Numbered from the stretch's first letter, positions 19,743 to 29,173 are shown. The stretch is 64,000 bases of DNA from Timonella senegalensis JC301 (GCF_000312125.1 NZ_HE978645.1:62001-126000); one strand, 5' to 3'. Numbers and translations are program-made. The notes: generated from the sequence alone by a model not told the origin.

Positions 19743-19903
19743 AAGGTTGGTAAATGGCCAGAGAGGCCTGCTGGGCGACTATTGAGACCCTATTGAGACA
19801 GTCCCTCTCCAGCCTGCTGCTGTGGCGCCGCAACCAGCCTCCAGCAACCGCCCACCTGCACGCGCCGGTAATCCCTGAGCCCACCCGCCCCGCAGGCAAA
19901 CCC

Positions 19904-21136
19904 TCAGCCCAGCAGCGCCCGCAACGCGAACAGCTCTGGTCTCCCCTGCACCGGTGCGTCAATGTCCTCACACGCCAGATCAGCAATCATCTTTCCCAGA
20001 ACCGGCGTGAACTTGAAGCCGTGGCCCGAGCACGGAGACGCCACAATCACGCGCCCCACGCGGTCGAGCAGGAAGTCATCGGATGGCGTGCGAGTGTAGG
20101 TGCAGGACATGAACTCCGCGGATTCAGGCACGAGCCCTGGCAACCACTCGCGCACATAGTCGGCGTGCAGTTCGAGGTCGCCCTCTCGGGGCTGCCACGT
20201 GCGCTCGTCCGGATCGGTGATCCGCCCGTACGCGTTGAACCCGACCTTGATGCCCTCGCCGTCGGTCCCCAGCCCGTACACGATTCCGGGCCAGCGGGTT
20301 GGCTCACCCGTGACGGGATTAGTGGGCGCATGGTCGTGGGTGAACGCTGGCCAGTTGGCCACCGTCATCTGATTCTCGACGATTCCCTTGCCCTCCCCCT
20401 CACCCTCCGCTGGGTGGGTGGCTGGGTCGGCTGTCGCGTCCGCGAACGTCGCCTTTATCTGGAAGTGGGCCGGCGCGACCTCGACCACGCTGAGTGGCAA
20501 GGCCCCTTCGAGCCCAAGAAGTTTGGGAGCCAGTTTGTTGGTCCATCCGCCCGCGGCGAGCACCACACGGTCGGCAAGGAACACACCGTTGGTGGTTTCG
20601 ATGATCATGCCGTTGCGGACGTGCTGGACGTCCAAGACCTTGGTGTTGTGGTGGATCTCCCCGCCCATTTTGGCGGTGCGGTGCTGCAGAGCCGCGAGCG
20701 TGAGGTCCGCGTTCACGCGTCCGGCCGTGGAGTGCTCGTAGAGGACCTTGCCCTCGAACTTCATGCCAGGCCAGCGTTCCTCTGCTTCCTCGGCGCTCAG
20801 CACGTCCAACGGAATCCCGTGCGCACGCATGGGTTCCTCGAAGTCGTGGGGTGGGAAGCCATGCGAGACAAGGCCCACTCGGGTCAGGAGCTTGGCGCCC
20901 GACTCCTCTTCGAGGTCGTCCCACATGGGCAGCGCCTGTGCCATGAGGTCTAGGTACTCGCTCTGCGAGTAGGTGGCCCGATAGATCCGCGATCCACCGT
21001 GGGACGAACCGTTCGCGTGCGCCGGCCCAAACTGTTCGAGCAGCGCAACACTACGCCCGCGCTTGGCCAGCTGCCATGCCGCGGCCGAGCCCATGGCTCC
21101 CCCGCCGATCACCACAACATCGAACTTTGACTGCAT
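19904..21136 (-). CDS. solA: SolA-like FAD-dependent oxidase (N-methyltryptophan/sarcosine oxidase family)
   Basis: A 410-residue monomeric flavoprotein of the sarcosine/N-methyltryptophan oxidase family, oxidising an N-methyl or related amine with hydrogen peroxide release. The FAD site VVIGGGAMGSAAAWQLAKRG is N-terminal; SCTYTRTPSDDFLLD holds the cysteine that binds FAD covalently in the family; ASPCSGHGFKFTPVLGK follows. A loop near residue 250 has an odd acidic repeat (AEGEGEGKGIVENQMTVANW) containing the dispersed IVENQ motif. It is monocistronic. Exact substrate is uncertain and the gene symbol is by family only. Confidence 0.82.
   Translation of the reverse strand: MQSKFDVVVIGGGAMGSAAAWQLAKRGRSVALLEQFGPAHANGSSHGGSRIYRATYSQSEYLDLMAQALPMWDDLEEESGAKLLTRVGLVSHGFPPHDFEEPMRAHGIPLDVLSAEEAEERWPGMKFEGKVLYEHSTAGRVNADLTLAALQHRTAKMGGEIHHNTKVLDVQHVRNGMIIETTNGVFLADRVVLAAGGWTNKLAPKLLGLEGALPLSVVEVAPAHFQIKATFADATADPATHPAEGEGEGKGIVENQMTVANWPAFTHDHAPTNPVTGEPTRWPGIVYGLGTDGEGIKVGFNAYGRITDPDERTWQPREGDLELHADYVREWLPGLVPESAEFMSCTYTRTPSDDFLLDRVGRVIVASPCSGHGFKFTPVLGKMIADLACEDIDAPVQGRPELFALRALLG
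20369..20383 (-). repeat. Dispersed IVENQ motif copy, in-frame inside the SolA-like gene
   Basis: Minus-strand ATCGTCGAGAATCAG, a one-base variant of the 15-mer, read in frame as IVENQ after an EGEGEGKG run. Confidence 0.7.
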
Positions 21137-21248
21137 GTCCGCTCCACCTTTGCTGAGAATTCTATGTGGATCTTATGCCTTCTTGTTTACGGGTGAAGAG
21201 TTTCTCCAGCCCGCAGACACCATCGCCAAAAACCCGACCACACGCAAC

Positions 21249-21286
21249 TGGGCCGGCCCCCGCGCGGTGCGCTGGGAGCCGGCCCA
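21249..21286 (-). terminator. Terminator-like hairpin after the SDR gene
   Basis: Arms TGGGCCGGC and GCCGGCCCA (21249-21257, 21278-21286) are perfect complements. It lies 36 bp past the SDR stop and before the SolA-like gene starts reading; there is no clear U-tract. Confidence 0.5.
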
Positions 21287-21301
21287 ATCGTCGAAAATCA
21301 G
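21287..21301 (+). repeat. Dispersed motif copy (intergenic)
   Basis: Exact 15-mer ATCGTCGAAAATCAG between the terminator hairpin and the SDR stop codon. It lies beside a 12-bp palindrome GATCAGCTGATC. Confidence 0.75.
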
Positions 21302-21321
21302 ATGATCAAGCGATCAGCTGA

Positions 21322-22077
21322 TCAGTAGAGCATGAGCGAGCCGCCATCTACGGACAGGGTTTGGCCGGTCATGTAGTTGGAGTCGTCGGAGAGCAGGAAG
21401 ACTGCGACAGGTCCGATGTCAGTGGCTGGGTCGCCAAAGCGGCCCAGTGGGATGCCCGCGCGCACGCGCTCGTAGTACTCAGGCTGAGCCTCGGCCCACT
21501 TGGCAACGCCCTCGGTCTTGGCCACAGGGGCGATGATGTTTACGTTGATGCCGAGCGGCGCAACCTCATTGGCAACCACGCGGGACAGGCCGCGGATGGC
21601 TTCCTTGGCGGCGGCGTAGGAGCTCTGGGTCGCGTGACCCTTGATGCCTGCGGCCGAAGCGAAGTTGATGATCGAGCCCTTGGTCTTCTCAAGGTGAGGG
21701 ATCGATGCCTGCATGAGGTAGTGGGTTGGGTAGAAGCCGGTGTTGAACGACAGCGCCATGACGTCGTCCGTGGTCTCCATGTAAGGAACCTGGCGGGACA
21801 CGTGAGCGTTGTTGATCAGTCCGTCGAGGCGGCCATACTTTGCCACAACGTCCTCAACCATTGCCTTGAGCTTGTCGTGCTCAGTCAGGTCAAACTGGAT
21901 AAACGACGATTCTGGCGAGAGTTCCTGCACCTCTTTAAGCGCCGCTGCGCCCGCCTCAGGGTTGAGGTCGACAAGAACAATCTTTGCGCCCTCCTTGGCG
22001 GCAGCAAGTGCCATGCCCTTGCCAATTCCACCGGCACCACCGGTGATGATGACTACCTTGTCCTGTAGACGTGCCAT
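21322..22077 (-). CDS. Short-chain dehydrogenase/reductase, probably sugar-oxidising
   Basis: A 251-residue SDR. The cofactor site is ITGGAGGIGKGMALAAAKEG with Asp in VLVDLNP, which favours NAD. NNAH replaces the usual NNAG; the catalytic Ser is in INFASAAG and the Tyr/Lys pair in SSYAAAKEA. In this fucose block it is a good candidate for L-fucose 1-dehydrogenase or 2-keto-3-deoxy-L-fuconate dehydrogenase, but sequence alone does not say which. I start at MARLQDK (22077); a TTG nine bases earlier is an alternative. AGAGAG serves as ribosome-binding site. Confidence 0.8.
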   Translation of the reverse strand: MARLQDKVVIITGGAGGIGKGMALAAAKEGAKIVLVDLNPEAGAAALKEVQELSPESSFIQFDLTEHDKLKAMVEDVVAKYGRLDGLINNAHVSRQVPYMETTDDVMALSFNTGFYPTHYLMQASIPHLEKTKGSIINFASAAGIKGHATQSSYAAAKEAIRGLSRVVANEVAPLGINVNIIAPVAKTEGVAKWAEAQPEYYERVRAGIPLGRFGDPATDIGPVAVFLLSDDSNYMTGQTLSVDGGSLMLY

Positions 22078-22388
22078 GGTTACCAACTCTCTGCCCGTGT
22101 ACGGGCGAATGCAGTGTTCCCCTCACCCGCCCGGGCGTCCGTTGCCAGATGCGGTGGCCCTTTGTTTTGTTTCCCTAAGCCACTTTCAACGGTAAGCCTG
22201 TTTGGGCCTAAAGTCACCCCACGGGACAACCTCTACCGGGCGGTTTTTGGCGGTGTTCGCAGCGCCCCCATCAGGGATTTTACGGTTTGTCAGAAAGATT
22301 CGGGGACCTTATTCCCGGTTCCTGTTCGCTTGCCGGTAAACGTGTTCTCGCCCACGCTCTGTGCCGACCTTTGTGACGGCGCGCAAGG
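22078..22388. other. Gene-free spacer between the SDR and HipA-like genes
   Basis: About 310 bp with no convincing ORF on either strand. It contains the SDR promoter region and the 3' side of the HipA-like gene; I see no strong hairpin, repeat or RNA gene. Confidence 0.5.
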
Positions 22389-23651
22389 CTAGAGAGCGCT
22401 CAGATCCCGCTCGACACCATCCCGACGATGCTCAAGTGCGCGCTGTGCCCCGCGCAGAGTCGATCCGGAGTATCCCACCTGACCGAGATCCACTCGCTCC
22501 GCGGCTCTGAGGACTTTGCGCAGCGCCGTCACCGCGGCCTTCCGAGGCAGCCCGATCGCGTCAGCAAACTCCAACCAGTGGGCAAGACGCAGATCCCGCT
22601 TGCGTCCGCAAATGCTCAACGCCATCTCCTTGTCGCCGTACACATATGTGCTCGGGATGTCATAGATCGGTGCCATGGTCCACACCCCGTCCACGCCCTG
22701 AAGGACCGAGTAGTTTTTGGCGTGGAGATCGCCGTTCCCGGTGAAGTAGGCAAAGGCGCTTTGCATGAAGATATTGCGCCGTGCAACAGGCTTCGCTGCG
22801 CACGCGCCGACCAACGCCTCAGAAACTTCCTCCGTACTGGGGTCATACTTGGCCGCAGGCGGGATGTTGAGCAGCTGCCCCGCGTCCTCCATTGCAAGCC
22901 TTGTGATGTGTAGCTGGCCTGGGAGTACAACCCGGTCGAAGCGCCTGGCAAGCAGCCCCTCCCTTCCGTGTACGTCAGTACACAGTTCAGCAACCTCCAC
23001 CGGGATGCCCATGATCCGCGCTGCATCAAGGTGCGCCAGCTCATTGCGTGACAGCAGCGGCAGGCCTGGCGCGTCGTATTTGAGTATGTACTGGTCGGAG
23101 CTCGCTTGGGCGGGAGCCGAGGACCTGTCCGTCGCCACGGCCCGTCCACGCGCGGTGATTGCTCGCCGCGCGCGCCGTGCGCTGATTTTTCCCTGGAATC
23201 CTGGCAAGGAAACCGGGTCAAGCTTGCCGATGTACTCAGAGAAGTCCAGACCGCTATCGATGTCGACCTCGGCGTCTAGGCCAAGGTCCAGCTGGGGGTC
23301 AACACCGTGCGGGAGGATCCGCACGTCACCGGGCACATTGGCACCCACGGCGAGGAGGAGTCGGAACTCGTCGCTCGTCGAGACCTTCAGTTCGTGGGCC
23401 AACTGAGAAAACCGGAAACCCTCAGGGAGCAAGCCCGCAAAGAACGCAGGCAACGCCCCGTTCTCCGTGACAACCCGCTCACCGCCACCTAGAACCGGCA
23501 GGCTGTGAGCAACCGGAGGTAAGCCTTTCTGCGCGTAGTCCTCAAGGTATTGGAATGTAACTGCCCGCGAAGTCCGCGTCAGCGTTGCAGCGAGACGTTC
23601 TCCCTTGTACACGTCAGCAACGGACGAGCGCCCGATTTGGTCAGTATCCAT
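22389..23651 (-). CDS. HipA-like serine/threonine kinase toxin
   Basis: A 420-residue HipA-family toxin. The N-terminal subdomain (VYKGERLAATLTRT, FAGLLPEGFRFSQLAHEL) is followed by the kinase core: DQYILKYD, LARRFDRV, the catalytic loop GNGDLHAKNYSVL and metal-binding YDIPSTY. HipA toxins phosphorylate a translation-associated target, classically glutamyl-tRNA synthetase, and cause dormancy. It overlaps the upstream antitoxin gene by 11 bp. It has one extra segment (residues about 150-175, KISARRARRAITARGRAVAT) that is strongly basic. All catalytic residues seem intact. Confidence 0.85.
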   Translation of the reverse strand: MDTDQIGRSSVADVYKGERLAATLTRTSRAVTFQYLEDYAQKGLPPVAHSLPVLGGGERVVTENGALPAFFAGLLPEGFRFSQLAHELKVSTSDEFRLLLAVGANVPGDVRILPHGVDPQLDLGLDAEVDIDSGLDFSEYIGKLDPVSLPGFQGKISARRARRAITARGRAVATDRSSAPAQASSDQYILKYDAPGLPLLSRNELAHLDAARIMGIPVEVAELCTDVHGREGLLARRFDRVVLPGQLHITRLAMEDAGQLLNIPPAAKYDPSTEEVSEALVGACAAKPVARRNIFMQSAFAYFTGNGDLHAKNYSVLQGVDGVWTMAPIYDIPSTYVYGDKEMALSICGRKRDLRLAHWLEFADAIGLPRKAAVTALRKVLRAAERVDLGQVGYSGSTLRGAQRALEHRRDGVERDLSAL

Positions 23652-23913
23652 CGCTACCCGCTCTCGTCACCTGGATGGTCGCCCCCACCACATCTGCGAG
23701 ATCCAGATATGCGGAGAAACTGGCACTAGCCCTCCCCCGTTCAATGTCGCGCACCGTCCGCTCGGACATTCCCGCCAGCTCAGCGGCGTCGCGCTGGGTC
23801 ACGCCCAGAGACTTTCGGGCAGCCCGGAGGGCCTTACCGACTTCTGCTGCGTCCACGTACACCACCCCACGTTTGGATTCGGCAGCATTCTGCCGATTTA
23901 AAGCATTGGACAA
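23641..23913 (-). CDS. HipB-like XRE-family antitoxin
   Basis: Up to 90 residues with a central helix-turn-helix (VGKALRAARKSLGVTQRDAA, then ELAGMSERTVRDIERGRASA). It should bind and neutralise the HipA-like kinase and repress the operon. The listed ATG start at 23913 places an operator-like palindrome inside codons 7-12. A GTG start near 23865, just before the DAAEVGKAL region, would leave all three palindromes upstream and give a protein of about 75 residues, closer to other HipB proteins. I keep the longer form with that doubt. Confidence 0.82.
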   Translation of the reverse strand: MSNALNRQNAAESKRGVVYVDAAEVGKALRAARKSLGVTQRDAAELAGMSERTVRDIERGRASASFSAYLDLADVVGATIQVTRAGSDGY

Positions 23914-24016
23914 CCCCAGTATCCATCAGCGCTAAGCATTCGGCAATATCTTGCCGCTTTTCCTCGTAAGGTCGCAGATTTGGTGCCTTGTAGCAAGAAC
24001 CGGCAGCAACCTGCCG
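23880..24016. promoter_or_regulatory. Three phased palindromic operators of the hipBA-like operon
   Basis: CGGCAGCATTCTGCCG (23880-23895), CGGCAATATCTTGCCG (23941-23956) and CGGCAGCAACCTGCCG (24001-24016) share the form CGGCA-N6-TGCCG. Their starts are 61 and 60 bp apart. This matches the multi-operator, cooperative autorepression known for HipB, with a different operator sequence. Confidence 0.8.
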
Positions 24017-24057
24017 GTCATCGTGCCGGCAATTCAGCGCCTCAACACAGTGAGGGA

Positions 24058-24081
24058 CCCGCAGGTTTAGAAACCTACGGG
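24058..24081 (-). terminator. Terminator-like hairpin after purL
   Basis: Arms 24058-24068 and 24071-24081 (CCCGCAGGTTT and AAACCTACGGG) pair with one wobble and a two-base gap. It lies 32 bp past the purL stop on the minus strand. Confidence 0.55.
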
Positions 24082-24112
24082 CCCCTCTCGATGGTCTAGC
24101 TAGTTAGGTCTC

Positions 24113-26437
24113 TCAGCCAAAGATCGCCGGCAGAGTCGCCTTGAAGACCTCGGAGGCCTCGGCCACGGGAACTGTGAACAGGCCTTCGACCTCGACTGCT
24201 GGAACGCCGTCTACCTCGTGGCCGGTCTCACCGATCTTGAGGAACGGAACCGAGCGGCCCACGCATGCGTCCTGGAAGCGAGCTTCCTCGCCGCGTGGAA
24301 CTGCAACGATCGCGCGTGCGGTGGACTCGGAGAACAGCGCCGCGAACTCGGAGACACCGTCACGCTCAACCACGCCGGCCACCGAGATGCGAGCACCGGT
24401 GCCAAAGCGGATTGCGGACTCCAGAACAGCCTGGATGAGTCCACCCTCGGAGAGGTCGTGCGTTGCGGAAGCGATCGAGTCACGTGCCGCGTTGATCAGC
24501 ACACCAGCAAGAGCCTTCTCGGCAGCCAGGTTCACGATTGGAGGCACGCCACCGAGGTGCTGGTGTGCAACCTCGGCCCAAGCGGAGCCATCGAGTTCGT
24601 CACGCGTGGTGCCGAGCAGGAAGATGGCGTCGCCCTCGTTGCGGAAGCCGGAGCTCACGGAACGGGTCACGTCGTCGAGCACACCGAGCACACCAACCAC
24701 TGGGGTTGGGTGGATCGAGGAATCGATCTGTCCAGGTTCACCAGTTCCGTTGTACAGGGAGACGTTTCCACCGGTCACTGGTACGGCAAGTTCAAGGCAC
24801 GCGTCCGCGAGGCCTTCGATTGCCTCGACCAGCTGCCACATCGAGTCCGGGTCTTCCGGGGAACCAAAGTTGAGGCAGTCGGTGACGGCCAGCGGGCGGG
24901 CACCCGAGGCAGCGACGTTACGGTATGCCTCTGCCAGTGCAAGGGCAGCGCCGGTACGTGGGTCGAGCTTGGAGTAACGTCCCGATGCGTCGGTCGCTAG
25001 TGCGATTCCAAGGTTGGTGGACTCGTCCACGCGGATCACGCCGGCGTCGTCAGGCTGCGCAAGCGCGGTGTTTCCCTGAACAAAGCGGTCGTACTGGTTG
25101 GTGACCCATTCCTTGGACGCGTGGTTTGGCGAACCAAGCGTGGCCAGAGCGGCGTCACGCAGCTCGTCACCCGTGGTTGGGCGAGCCAGCCCAGCGGCAA
25201 TGTTCGTGTCAAGGTTCAGGCCGTCCTGCCACGCTGGGCGTGCGTATGGACGGTTGTAGGTTGGGCCTTCGTGGGCCACTGTCTTGGGGTCAACGTCCAC
25301 GATGCGCTGGCCGTGGTGGTCGATGGTGAGGCGGCCCGAGTCATTGACTTCGCCGACCACGGAGGACTCTACGTCCCACTTGCCGGTGATTGCCATGAAC
25401 TCGTCGAGCTTTTCTGGGGTGACAACAGCCATCATGCGCTCTTGCGATTCCGACATGAGGATCTCGCCCGCGTTGAGCGATGGGTCGCGCAGCAGGACGT
25501 CATCCAGCCACACGTGCATTCCGCCGTCACCGTTGGACGCCAGCTCGGAGGTTGCGCAGGAGATTCCCGCTGCGCCGAGGTCCTGGATGCCCTCAACCAC
25601 ACCAGCCTTGTATAGCTCGAGGCAGCACTCAATGAGTACCTTCTCCATGAATGGGTCGCCGACCTGCACCGATGGGCGCTTAGCTGGGACGCCGTCCTCG
25701 AACGTCTCGGACGCGAGGATGGATGCGCCACCGATTCCGTCACCACCGGTGCGCGCACCGAACAGGATGACCTTGTTGCCCACTCCGGAGGCGTTGGCGA
25801 GGTGGATGTCCTCGTGGCGGAGCACTCCGACAGCGAGCGCGTTCACAAGCGGGTTGCCCTGGTAGGACGCGTCAAAGACGAGTTCTCCACCGATGTTTGG
25901 CAGGCCGAGCGAGTTGCCGTATCCGCCTACGCCGGAGACCACGCCGTGGACAACGCGAGCGGTGTCTGGGTGGTTGACGTCGCCGAAGCGGAGCTGGTCC
26001 ATCACGGCTACCGGGCGTGCGCCCATGGAGATGATGTCGCGGACGATTCCGCCAACGCCGGTTGCTGCACCCTGGTATGGCTCAACAAAGGAGGGGTGGT
26101 TGTGGGATTCGACCTTGAAGGTCACCGCCCAGCCGTCTCCAATGTCGACGACGCCAGCGTTCTCACCGATTCCAACGAGGAGGTGCTCCTTCATCTCGTC
26201 GGTTACCTTGGCACCGAACTTCTTCAGGTGCACCTTGGAGGACTTGTAGGAGCAGTGCTCGGACCACATGACCGAGTACATTGCCAGTTCGGCTGCGGTT
26301 GGACGTCGACCGAGAATGTCGCGGATTTGCTGGTATTCCTCGGGCTTGAGACCGAGCGAGGCGTAAGGCTGTTCCTCGTCCGGAGTGCTCGCTGCGTAGT
26401 CGACGGTGTCCAGGGTGGGCTTGCTGGAGGCAGTCAT
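24113..26437 (-). CDS. purL: Phosphoribosylformylglycinamidine synthase subunit II (PurL, small-type)
   Basis: A 774-residue FGAM synthetase large subunit, the ATP-dependent amidation step of purine synthesis that works with PurQ and PurS. The length suits the multi-subunit bacterial form. Landmarks are [20 protein letters not shown], the nucleotide site [52 protein letters not shown] and [12 protein letters not shown] start at MTASSKP (26437) because GAGGGAACGA precedes it; an upstream start four codons earlier is weaker. No purQ or purS lies in the window. Confidence 0.95.
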   Translation of the reverse strand: MTASSKPTLDTVDYAASTPDEEQPYASLGLKPEEYQQIRDILGRRPTAAELAMYSVMWSEHCSYKSSKVHLKKFGAKVTDEMKEHLLVGIGENAGVVDIGDGWAVTFKVESHNHPSFVEPYQGAATGVGGIVRDIISMGARPVAVMDQLRFGDVNHPDTARVVHGVVSGVGGYGNSLGLPNIGGELVFDASYQGNPLVNALAVGVLRHEDIHLANASGVGNKVILFGARTGGDGIGGASILASETFEDGVPAKRPSVQVGDPFMEKVLIECCLELYKAGVVEGIQDLGAAGISCATSELASNGDGGMHVWLDDVLLRDPSLNAGEILMSESQERMMAVVTPEKLDEFMAITGKWDVESSVVGEVNDSGRLTIDHHGQRIVDVDPKTVAHEGPTYNRPYARPAWQDGLNLDTNIAAGLARPTTGDELRDAALATLGSPNHASKEWVTNQYDRFVQGNTALAQPDDAGVIRVDESTNLGIALATDASGRYSKLDPRTGAALALAEAYRNVAASGARPLAVTDCLNFGSPEDPDSMWQLVEAIEGLADACLELAVPVTGGNVSLYNGTGEPGQIDSSIHPTPVVGVLGVLDDVTRSVSSGFRNEGDAIFLLGTTRDELDGSAWAEVAHQHLGGVPPIVNLAAEKALAGVLINAARDSIASATHDLSEGGLIQAVLESAIRFGTGARISVAGVVERDGVSEFAALFSESTARAIVAVPRGEEARFQDACVGRSVPFLKIGETGHEVDGVPAVEVEGLFTVPVAEASEVFKATLPAIFG

Positions 26438-26643
26438 TCGTTCCCTCATGAGTATGTGCGCGGCGCTGTCCCAACCGATTATGTGCGGGCAGCGGCAAGA
26501 CCCCTCGATTCTATCCGTTGCGGCGAGTGCGTGGACGGCCCGATGCCGGGTTCGAGACGACTTGCGGTGTGTTGTTCGCGTCGTTACGCGCTTGACCCGT
26601 CGGGTCTTTTGCAGCGCGACGCCGGTATGTCACGCTGAGTTGT

Positions 26644-27588
26644 ATGTCTTACCGCTTTTCGACGATCGTGGTCACCCTCGCTCTTTTCGTCTCGTCGGCA
26701 GGGTGCTCGGCGGGCGGGCAAAGCCCAACCACCCCACCTTCTTCGACGAGTTCTAGCGCCCCGTCCGAGGGGTCTTCGAGCCCCACTGCTGAGGTGGCAC
26801 TCGCGCCGACCGTGAGCGCTGTTGTTCAGTTTGGTACCGAGGGCTTCACCGTTACGGCGGACCCCGAGGTGTCGCTCGGCGGCTCCGCCCGCCCTGAGCT
26901 CGGCGTCACGCTCACGGCTCCTGCCGGCCACGATCTTGAGGTCGAGTTCGTTGGCTCCGGGCGCCTATCCAAGCAGATCGACGGCACTGCAGGGTTCGTG
27001 GACGGCGAGGTTCTCCTCGTCGGGTTTGCCGAGCCGCGCGATGGCAGCGACTCCGCACTTGAGTTCCTCTCCCAGGACGAGTCGGGGGACGGCTCCGCTG
27101 CCGCGAGCGCGCAGTCTTCCACAACCGTCCTCGTCCGAGCCGCGGAATCCACGGATTCCCCCATTGAGGATGCCGACGACTCCGCGGCCATCACCTCGCC
27201 AACAACGCCAGCGCCTGCAACGCTGACGATCGGGCGGGATGCCGCCAGCTCCGCCGCGTGGGGTGAGCGAGAGGGCGGGAAATCGCTCGTGGTCACGCCG
27301 TCCGTGTGGGGCCGCACCGGTGGCATGACGGTGCTCGAGTTCGGCTGGCCCAGCGTCCTGCGGCTCGCCCCCGACGCCGACTCCGCCGCCACTGTAGGTG
27401 ACGGGGCAGAGAAAGGGGATGGAACCGAGCCCAACTCCGCAGGCCAGTCTGCATCTGGCGAAAGCATGATGGAGAAGCAGTTCAAATGCCATGTGCTGGG
27501 CGCGCCGACCAAGGACACTTGGAACCTCGAACCCTGGCGCGACGATGTTCCCTTGGCCGCGGTCCTCGCCGCCAAGTGCAACCCGTAG
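26644..27588 (+). CDS. DUF2599-domain lipoprotein
   Basis: A 314-residue secreted lipoprotein. The signal peptide (MSYRFSTIVVTLALFVSSAG) ends at a lipobox Cys in SAGCSAGG, followed by a Ser/Thr/Pro-rich linker and a variable central region. The C-terminal 110 residues match DUF2599: WGEREGGKSLVVTPSVWGR, LEFGWPSV, then KQFKCHVLGAP and TWNLEPWRDDV with the closing AAKCNP. The two cysteines could form a disulfide. The function of this family is unknown to me. It is divergent from purL. Confidence 0.78.
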   Translation: MSYRFSTIVVTLALFVSSAGCSAGGQSPTTPPSSTSSSAPSEGSSSPTAEVALAPTVSAVVQFGTEGFTVTADPEVSLGGSARPELGVTLTAPAGHDLEVEFVGSGRLSKQIDGTAGFVDGEVLLVGFAEPRDGSDSALEFLSQDESGDGSAAASAQSSTTVLVRAAESTDSPIEDADDSAAITSPTTPAPATLTIGRDAASSAAWGEREGGKSLVVTPSVWGRTGGMTVLEFGWPSVLRLAPDADSAATVGDGAEKGDGTEPNSAGQSASGESMMEKQFKCHVLGAPTKDTWNLEPWRDDVPLAAVLAAKCNP

Positions 27589-27707
27589 CGCCCCTCCCAA
27601 GGTCGGCCCCACCCCACCTCCCCGAGTCCGTACCTCGAACCCCATCCAGCATCCCCACACTCCCCCAACCACGCCTCACTCGACCGAGCTCACCCATCCT
27701 TCTGCTC

Positions 27708-27778
27708 GCGAGTGCCGCCTATTGGTAGCGAGTGCCGTCGCGCGGGAACGGCACTCGATACCTAACGGCGGCACTCGC
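27708..27778. repeat. Long imperfect palindrome in the spacer after the DUF2599 gene
   Basis: 31-bp arms (27708-27738, 27748-27778) match in reverse complement at 27 positions and flank a 9-base centre. Each arm itself has two copies of CGAGTGCCG, giving four in all. It lies in a 339-bp gene-free spacer (27589-27927) whose left half is a C-rich stretch without recognisable content. Confidence 0.65.
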
Positions 27779-27867
27779 CGAAGGTGAGGTGTCGGCAGCG
27801 GTACAAGGCAACTCGAAGGTGGGGCGCCAACGGAAGGAAGCCGCCACCCGAAGTGGGGGCACACAAA

Positions 27868-27909
27868 AGCGCCGCGGCCAAACCCCACAAGGAGGCTGTC
27901 CGCGGCGCT
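27868..27909 (-). terminator. Intrinsic terminator of the TM2-protein gene
   Basis: Arms AGCGCCGCGG and CCGCGGCGCT (27868-27877, 27900-27909); on the minus strand the stem is followed by TTTTGTGTG. It lies about 20 bp after the stop. Confidence 0.75.
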
Positions 27910-27927
27910 GTGTAGAGTTTGCCGGAC

Positions 27928-28545
27928 CTAGTCGACTAGTTCGAGGTTCTGACCGTCACGGTGCCACTGGGTTCCCGGCTGCGAGGCTAGGATCAGGATT
28001 CCCTCGATGAGACCCCAGATGCCAACTGCCCAGGCGAGCATTCCAAGGCTCAGGAGGGAGATCAGGAGCTGCGCCCATGCGCGGCCCATGCGTCCGAGGT
28101 AGAAGTTGTGAACGCCAAGGCTGCCAAGGAAGATGCCGAGCAGTCCCGCAACCAGCTTCGACTTGGTGCCCACAGCGTAGCCGCCGGCGTACATTGGCTG
28201 GCCATACCCCTGCTGACCGTAAGGTGCCTGACCGTAAGGTACCTGCCCGTAAGATGCCTGACCGTAGCCCTGCTGGCCGTAACCCTGGTCAGCCGGAGCC
28301 TGGCTGTAGTCCTGGTGCCCGTACTGTGGCTGGCCGTAGGGCTGCTGTCCACCGTAGTTTGGCACGCCGTACTGGGAGCCGTTGCTGGCAGTGCCGCCCT
28401 GGGTGTTGGAGTACTCGGATCCGTATGCGGACTCTCCGTACTGCTGGCCGTAGGGGTTGGAGCCGCCGGCGTTGCCTTGGGTGTTAGCGTAGGGCGAGCC
28501 GTCCGAGCCGTCTTGGCCCGCGTTGTAAGGGTTGTTCGTAGTCAT
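27928..28545 (-). CDS. TM2-domain membrane protein with Tyr/Gln/Gly-rich N-terminus
   Basis: A 205-residue protein. Residues 1-125 are a disordered Asn/Gly/Gln/Tyr repeat region with units such as YGQQGYGQ, QVPYGQAPYGQ. The rest is a TM2 domain: a basic TKSKLVAG entry, helix LLGIFLGSLGVHNFYLGR, then a second hydrophobic stretch with WGLIEGILIL. TM2 proteins of this layout are widespread in actinobacteria and have no defined function; the tyrosine-rich tail may self-associate. It is monocistronic with its own terminator. Confidence 0.82.
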   Translation of the reverse strand: MTTNNPYNAGQDGSDGSPYANTQGNAGGSNPYGQQYGESAYGSEYSNTQGGTASNGSQYGVPNYGGQQPYGQPQYGHQDYSQAPADQGYGQQGYGQASYGQVPYGQAPYGQQGYGQPMYAGGYAVGTKSKLVAGLLGIFLGSLGVHNFYLGRMGRAWAQLLISLLSLGMLAWAVGIWGLIEGILILASQPGTQWHRDGQNLELVD

Positions 28546-28705
28546 TGTGTTTCCTTTTGCTCCGCTGCGTGCAGCAGCGGTGATGTGGTCTTGATGTCTG
28601 CCTCAAGCCTAGTGGCATTTCCTAGCGAAAAGTATCAGGGAACCCCCTGACCTTTGCGGCACTTCTGCCCTGATTGCGCCTCACCACGCGCCTATACTTC
28701 GAGTC

Positions 28706-29173
28706 ATGGCTATCCCAGACTTTGTTGTGTCCCTGCGTTCCAAGATTGGTACCGATCCACTGTGGCTTTCTGGCGTCACTGCGGTGATCACCAGGGGCAC
28801 TGAAATCTTGCTCGTGCAGCGTGCGGACAACCTGAAGTGGACTCCGGTGACCGGGATCATCGATCCGGGCGAGCATCCCGCCGTGGCCGGTGCCCGCGAG
28901 GCGCTGGAGGAAGCAAACGTGGTGGTCACCCCCACTAAGCTGGCGCTCGTAGCGGTGACCAGCCCCGTCACCTACGAGAACGGCGATGTCACGCAGTACC
29001 TGGACCTCACCTTCCACTTTGATTGGGTGTCCGGTGACCCCTACCCTGCGGACGGCGAGAACGTTCAGGCCCGCTGGTTCGAGTTGGATGACCTGCCGCA
29101 GATGAGTCAGGAAATGCGTGGCCGCATTTCCGCTGCGCTTTCCGACGATCCTGCCGCGGCTTTTTCCTTTTAG
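28706..29173 (+). CDS. NUDIX hydrolase (first copy)
   Basis: A 155-residue NUDIX pyrophosphatase, cleaving a nucleoside diphosphate linked to another group. The NUDIX box is complete: GIIDPGEHPAVAGAREALEE with the metal-binding REALEE. An N-terminal extension of about 30 residues precedes the fold. Substrate is not predictable from sequence; actinobacterial relatives are often annotated as MutT-like. It is divergent from the TM2 gene and converges on the SRPBCC gene. Confidence 0.87.
   Translation: MAIPDFVVSLRSKIGTDPLWLSGVTAVITRGTEILLVQRADNLKWTPVTGIIDPGEHPAVAGAREALEEANVVVTPTKLALVAVTSPVTYENGDVTQYLDLTFHFDWVSGDPYPADGENVQARWFELDDLPQMSQEMRGRISAALSDDPAAAFSF

Noticed and set aside
19754-20953. Long plus-strand ORF opposite the SolA-like gene
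   Set aside because: It is the antisense shadow of a well-supported flavoprotein and has no recognisable motif.
26656-26666. TTTTCGACGAT at the start of the DUF2599 lipoprotein gene
   Set aside because: Only the core matches and the flanks differ; kept out of the motif count.
27482-27697. Minus-strand ORFs in the C-rich spacer after the DUF2599 gene
   Set aside because: Low-complexity Gly/Arg/Trp translation typical of a GC-rich noncoding strand, partly opposite the lipoprotein gene.
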